Position numbers and translations under genes: made by a program. A stretch of 9,375 nt of DNA from Paracoccaceae bacterium (GTDB lineage Bacteria > Pseudomonadota > Alphaproteobacteria > Rhodobacterales > Rhodobacteraceae): the NCBI GenBank assembly GCA_025458985.1, contig JALORM010000062.1, positions 1 to 9,375 on the forward strand. The letters run 5' to 3'. Positions within the stretch are counted from its first letter, which is position 1. Each line of letters starts with the position of its first letter. Positions 6,744 through 9,375 of the stretch are shown here, piece by piece. The notes below the pieces were generated by a model. That model was not told the DNA's origin and ran no database searches. It saw only the letters and a program-made list of their open reading frames with translations.

Positions 6744-7322
6744 TCACCCGGCATATCCGCCGGCGGCAAGCCAGGCGGCCTCGTCGGGGGTCGAGGATCG
6801 GCCGAGCAGCGCGTTGCGGTGGGGAAACCGCCCGAACCGTTCGACAATGTCGTGGTGATGGCGCGCCCGGGCCGCCTGCGCCTCGTCGAGCGCGGTGCAC
6901 AACGTCACCGCCCAGGCCTGATCCAGAAGCGACTCCGAATGGCCGAAGGGCAGGTACAGGAACACCCGCAGGTCGCGCGCCACCGCCAGGTCGAACTCTC
7001 GCCGGATCGCCCGGCGGGCGGCGGCGCGGGCAAGCCCGTCGGTCGCGTACATCCGCGCCGTGCCCCGGAAGGCATTGCGCGGGTACTGGTCCAGAAGCAG
7101 GACCAGCGCCAGCGCGCCTTCCGGGGTGTCCTCCCAGGCTGCCAACGCCTCGCGCTCGGCGTAGGCGAAGACATCTGCGAAGAGTGCGCGAAACCGCATG
7201 TCGAAGACCGGGTCCTTGGCGAACCACGATCCCGGCCCGGCATCGCGCCAGAAGGCGACGACGTCCGCTGGCCGGACAAATGTCTCGAGAATGCGGGGAT
7301 GGAGAAATGTCGACTGCAACAT
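6744..7322 (-). CDS. DUF924 family protein
   Basis: 192 residues, a clear full-length DUF924 (PF06041) protein, predicted all-helical with a TPR-like fold, soluble, biochemical role unknown. Family landmarks in order: VVAFWRDAGPGSWFAKDPVFD (21-41), RFRALFADVF (43-52), LALVLLLDQYPRNAFRGT (71-88), FLYLPFGHSE (121-130), QAWAVTL (135-141), HHHDIVERFGRFPHRN (155-170) and LLGRSSTPDEAAWL (172-185). The ATG at 7322 has GGA about 8 bases upstream, a moderate ribosome site; the 20-residue lead before the first conserved block is a little long. First gene of a pair with the small membrane protein. A 22-base near-palindrome shared with the lysR promoter lies about 75-97 bases upstream, suggesting possible LysR control. 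Confidence 0.95.
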   Translation of the reverse strand: MLQSTFLHPRILETFVRPADVVAFWRDAGPGSWFAKDPVFDMRFRALFADVFAYAEREALAAWEDTPEGALALVLLLDQYPRNAFRGTARMYATDGLARAAARRAIRREFDLAVARDLRVFLYLPFGHSESLLDQAWAVTLCTALDEAQAARARHHHDIVERFGRFPHRNALLGRSSTPDEAAWLAAGGYAG

Positions 7323-7397
7323 CGGTCTTCCGTTCTATGCTGTCCGAGGAAAATGCCGCCAGTCGGCGGTCCGGGCGGTTTCCCATCCTTGCCGCCC

Positions 7398-7419
7398 TGA
7401 ATCCAGTGACATGATTTCA
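7398..7419. repeat. 22-base near-palindrome, copy 1 (upstream of the DUF924 pair)
   Basis: Arms TGAATC and GATTTCA around CAGTGACAT. It is identical to copy 2 at 7826-7847 in 20 of 22 bases. The next 18 bases also resemble copy 2 (about 13 of 18), that is, they resemble the first codons of lysR, with GTC where lysR has its ATG. It lies in the 142-base gap between the DUF924 start and the ABM-like gene stop. Either a second operator or a relic of a duplicated lysR start. Confidence 0.6.
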
Positions 7420-7464
7420 GCGATGTCCTGCACGAAACTGGATGTCTTGCCTGGCGCGTGGGTG

Positions 7465-7749
7465 TCAGACGTCGGCCGTCGCGGGCCGAAGCACGTCGTG
7501 CAGATCGGTGAAGGTCAGCTTCGGGCGGATGCCGGCCGGCAGGTGCCGCGCGATATGCTCGGCGAAGAACCGCGCCGCGTCCTCCCTCGTCTCCCAGACC
7601 TCCACCACCCGCCAGCCGCCCTCGACCGGGTGCGACAGGTGCGTCACGAAGCCCGCGGCCCGCGCCAGCGGCCCGCTCACCGCGGCCAGGACCGCCTCGT
7701 AGCCCGCGCGCGTCTGCCCGGGAACCTCCGACACCATCAGAACCGCCAT
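7465..7749 (-). CDS. Small ABM-fold (antibiotic biosynthesis monooxygenase-like) protein
   Basis: 94 residues from the ATG at 7749, favoured by AAGGA 7 bases upstream; the ATG at 7764 is possible but has a poorer site. Single ferredoxin-like alpha+beta domain of the dimeric ABM superfamily: strand AVLMVSEVPG (2-11), helix TRAGYEAVLAAVSGPLARA (13-31), the GFVTHLSHPVEGGWRVVEVWE segment (33-53) with the typical GGWRV.E.WE hairpin, helix REDAARFFAEHIARHLP (55-71) and the last strand TFTDLHDVLRP (79-89). Members include cofactor-free quinol monooxygenases and many proteins of unknown role. It is divergent from a LysR-type gene with a near-palindromic element between, so it is the likely target of that regulator. 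Substrate unknown. Confidence 0.82.
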   Translation of the reverse strand: MAVLMVSEVPGQTRAGYEAVLAAVSGPLARAAGFVTHLSHPVEGGWRVVEVWETREDAARFFAEHIARHLPAGIRPKLTFTDLHDVLRPATADV

Positions 7750-7825
7750 CTCATCGTCCTTCATCGCCTGCGCCGCGGGCCCATCCCGCGATCCGCCAAG
7801 GCTTTCGATCCCATTCGACAGTCGC

Positions 7826-7847
7826 TGAATCCAGAGATATGATTTCA
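7826..7847. promoter_or_regulatory. 22-base near-palindrome, copy 2: probable LysR operator in the lysR / ABM divergent region
   Basis: Arms TGAATC and GATTTCA around CAGAGATAT, ending 5 bases before the lysR ATG. LysR-type regulators bind imperfect dyads with a T-N11-A core, often in the gap to a divergent target and overlapping their own promoter. The position here fits self-repression and control of the ABM-like gene. The same element recurs at 7398-7419. Confidence 0.55.
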
Positions 7848-7852
7848 CGGAT

Positions 7853-8809
7853 ATGCTGAACGAAATCGATCTTTCGCGCGCCGACCTGAACCTCCTCGTC
7901 CTGTTCGAGGCGGTAATGGCCGAGCGCCACGTCGGGCGCGCGGCCGAGCGGCTCAACCTCTCGCCCTCGGCGGTCAGCCACGGGCTCGGCCGCCTGCGCC
8001 GCCTGCTGAACGACCCGCTGTACCTGCGGACGCCGCGCGGCGTGGTTCCGACCGACCGCGCGCTGGAGCTCGCCCCCCGGATCGACGCGGCGCTGGCCGC
8101 GGTGCGCGGGGTGATCGCCTCGGCCGAGCCCTTCGACCCCGCGACCTCCGTCCGGCGCTTCCGCGTCGGGATGGCCGACGCCTCGCTCTGCGTCTACGGG
8201 CCTGGCCTCGTCGCCGCGCTCGAGGCCGACGCCCCCGGCATCGCCGTGTCGGCGATCCATGTCCTGCGCACCTTCGGCAAGGTGTCCGACGACCATGCCT
8301 GGGACGAGGTGCTGGCCATGCTCGACGCGGGCACCCTCGACGTGGCCCTGCTGCCCTGGGTCGTGGCGCCCGCGCGCTTCGCCGTACGGGAGGTCGGGCG
8401 CGACCGGCTGATGGCCGCGTGCCGGGCCGACCACCCCTATGCCAGCGATCCGACCCTCGACACCTACTGTGCCAGTCGCCACCTGGTGGTCTCGGTGCGC
8501 GGCGACCCCGTCGCGGCGACCGACGCGTCGCTTGCCGCCCTCGGCCGCAGCCGGCGGGTGATGATCACGGCGCCCAACTTCTCGGTGGCCATGTTCCTGG
8601 CCGCGGAATGCAATCTCGTGGTGTCGCTGCCCGAAACCCTCATCGAGGCCCAGGGCGCGCGCTTCGGCCTTGTCGGCAGGCCGCTACCGTTCGACCTGCC
8701 CTACAGCCGGGTCGTCGCCGTCGCCACGCGCGCCGCGCTCGGGGATGAGGGCATCGCCTGGCTGGTGGGCGCCCTTGCGCGCCTTGTCGCCGCGACGGCG
8801 CGGGCTTGA
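7853..8809 (+). CDS. LysR-family transcriptional regulator
   Basis: 318 residues, complete. N-terminal winged helix-turn-helix at about 10-69: DLNLLVLFEAVMAERHVGRAA (11-31), recognition-helix region LSPSAVSHGLGRLRRLLNDP (36-55), wing LYLRTPRGVVPTDRALELAP. A linker helix runs to about 92, and the effector-binding periplasmic-binding-protein-like domain spans about 100-310 (FRVGMADASLCVYGPGL, DVALLPWVV, NFSVAMFLAAECNLVVSLPE). The HTH is closest in style to the NahR/LinR-like branch, which often controls degradation or redox genes; this is an impression. The ATG at 7853 begins the usual MLNEIDLSRADLNLL start, although no good ribosome site precedes it. Effector unknown. Divergent from the ABM-like gene and 45 bases ahead of the DUF1244 gene. 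Confidence 0.96.
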   Translation: MLNEIDLSRADLNLLVLFEAVMAERHVGRAAERLNLSPSAVSHGLGRLRRLLNDPLYLRTPRGVVPTDRALELAPRIDAALAAVRGVIASAEPFDPATSVRRFRVGMADASLCVYGPGLVAALEADAPGIAVSAIHVLRTFGKVSDDHAWDEVLAMLDAGTLDVALLPWVVAPARFAVREVGRDRLMAACRADHPYASDPTLDTYCASRHLVVSVRGDPVAATDASLAALGRSRRVMITAPNFSVAMFLAAECNLVVSLPETLIEAQGARFGLVGRPLPFDLPYSRVVAVATRAALGDEGIAWLVGALARLVAATARA

Positions 8810-8854
8810 CCGCCGCCGCCGCCCGCCCACCCTTCCGTCGAGAGGAGACCGCCC

Positions 8855-9124
8855 ATGGACAACGCCACCCGTACCGAACTCGAGGCCGCCGCCTTCCGCG
8901 CCCTGCGCCGCCACCTGATCGAGCAGCGCCCCGATGTGCAGAACATTGACCTGATGACCCTCGCCGGGTTCTGCCGCAACTGCCTGAGCCGCTGGTACCA
9001 GGAGGCCGCCGAGGCCCGCGGCATCGCGATGGACGACTGGCGTGCGCGCCACCAGACCGAGGCCGACGCCGCGACCAAGGCCGCCTTCGACAAGGCCTTC
9101 GCCGAGAACGTCGGGAAGGGCTGA
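8855..9124 (+). CDS. DUF1244 family protein with apparent internal deletion
   Basis: 89 residues from the ATG at 8855, which has AGGAG 7 bases upstream. DUF1244 (PF06844) is a small, highly conserved alphaproteobacterial and gammaproteobacterial family of unknown function. Landmarks: ELEAAAFRALRRHLIEQRPDVQNIDLM (8-34), LAGFCRNCLSRWYQEAAEARGI (36-57) with the Cys pair, then DDWRARHQTEA (60-70) and the tail. From memory of relatives, a conserved stretch of about 15 residues (a D/E-rich turn and a V-Y-G-M-P-Y motif) belongs between RGI and DDW; here the two are joined near 9029, in frame. The loss would remove a very conserved part, so it is either a sequence error or a damaged gene. A GGCCC/GGGCC hairpin at 9125-9140 follows the stop, without a U-run. 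Confidence 0.9.
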   Translation: MDNATRTELEAAAFRALRRHLIEQRPDVQNIDLMTLAGFCRNCLSRWYQEAAEARGIAMDDWRARHQTEADAATKAAFDKAFAENVGKG

Positions 9125-9189
9125 GGCCCGGTCCGGGGCCGTCTCCCGGTCCGACCGCCCCGCCTCCATCGTCGAGGCCGGGGGGGCAT

Positions 9190-9375
9190 GTGCGGACCTT
9201 CCTTCACGACGACGCCGGCAACGTCCTCTACGACAACCGCGCGGGCGGGGGCTATGGCTATGCCTACGACGCGGCCGGCCGGATGGAGGCCTTCTCGATC
9301 AACGGCGTGGTGCAGGCCACCTACCGCTACGACGCGATGGGCCAGCAGGTGGTCCGCCACCTGGTGCAGGACGGG
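9190..9375 (+). CDS. Rhs/YD-repeat protein fragment, running off the right edge
   Basis: 62 codons in one open frame to the window end. The translation shows the YD-repeat pattern of Rhs proteins: HDDAGNVLYDNR (6-17), YAYDAAGRMEAFSINGVV (24-41), TYRYDAMGQQVVRH (44-57). Rhs proteins are very large secreted or surface polymers whose repeats build a beta-cage around a C-terminal toxin domain. The frame is open upstream into the DUF1244 gene, but only about 65 non-YD bases separate the two, so there is no room for the usual long N-terminal part. The first possible start is GTG at 9190, with no convincing ribosome site. It is therefore a 5'-truncated or displaced Rhs tip, or an assembly junction. 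Anything toxin-like would lie beyond the edge. Confidence 0.75.
   Translation, partial: MRTFLHDDAGNVLYDNRAGGGYGYAYDAAGRMEAFSINGVVQATYRYDAMGQQVVRHLVQDG

Noticed and set aside
6747..6754. ATG at 6754 as start of the oxidase-like membrane protein, overlapping the DUF924 stop
   Set aside because: It would add 18 polar Pro/Gly/His residues before the first helix and lacks a good ribosome site; the GTG at 6700 has GGAG at the right distance.
6266..7414. Long plus-strand open frame of 382 codons
   Set aside because: Antisense to the DUF924 and oxidase-like genes, Arg/Pro/Gly-rich, no recognisable motif.
9125..9140. GGCCC/GGGCC hairpin as terminator of the DUF1244 gene
   Set aside because: Only 5 bp and no U-run; in DNA this GC-rich such stems are common by chance.

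Overview
The window is GC-rich (roughly 70 % by eye) and reads as a chromosomal segment of an alphaproteobacterium of the Rhodobacteraceae type. The evidence is the protein sequences (PheS, PheT, L20, L35, pyruvate kinase, DUF1244), the order pyk - small membrane gene - rpmI - rplT - pheS - pheT, and a GC-rich intergenic palindrome of a kind I associate with this family. No tRNA, rRNA, CRISPR array, complete insertion sequence or complete mobile element is visible.

Left half (1-5418) is all on the minus strand. In transcription order: pyk (pyruvate kinase), a 74-residue membrane protein, a good sigma-70 promoter, rpmI (L35), rplT (L20), a rho-independent terminator, a structured leader, pheS, a 112-residue membrane protein of unusually low GC, and pheT (running off the left edge). 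pheS, the small membrane gene and pheT are chained by 4-base stop/start overlaps (GTGA and ATGA), so the foreign-looking gene is translationally coupled between the two subunits of an essential enzyme. The pheT reading frame is open throughout, but about 105 codons in its middle match PheT only in another frame. Two small deletions flank that block and cancel each other's frame change.

Middle (5419-7322): the pyk upstream region holds a LacI-family-like operator and an inverted repeat. It separates pyk from a divergent N-formylglutamate amidohydrolase-like gene. That gene meets, tail to tail with a 4-base gap, a minus-strand pair: a DUF924 protein followed by a small four-helix membrane protein with a heme-copper-oxidase-like HAHLNLLGW motif.

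Right part (7323-9375): a LysR-type regulator is divergent from a small ABM-fold (monooxygenase-like) gene. A 22-base near-palindrome lies just upstream of lysR and recurs (20 of 22 identical) upstream of the DUF924 pair, suggesting either a shared operator or a relic of a duplicated lysR start. Downstream of lysR is a DUF1244 gene that seems to lack a conserved internal stretch of about 15 residues. The window ends inside an Rhs/YD-repeat reading frame that begins without the expected large N-terminal part; its C-terminal end, where Rhs proteins carry toxin domains, lies outside.

Most of the window is ordinary housekeeping DNA. The points worth follow-up are the pheT and DUF1244 lesions (real or assembly errors), the low-GC gene inside pheST, the duplicated 22-base element, and the Rhs fragment at the right edge.
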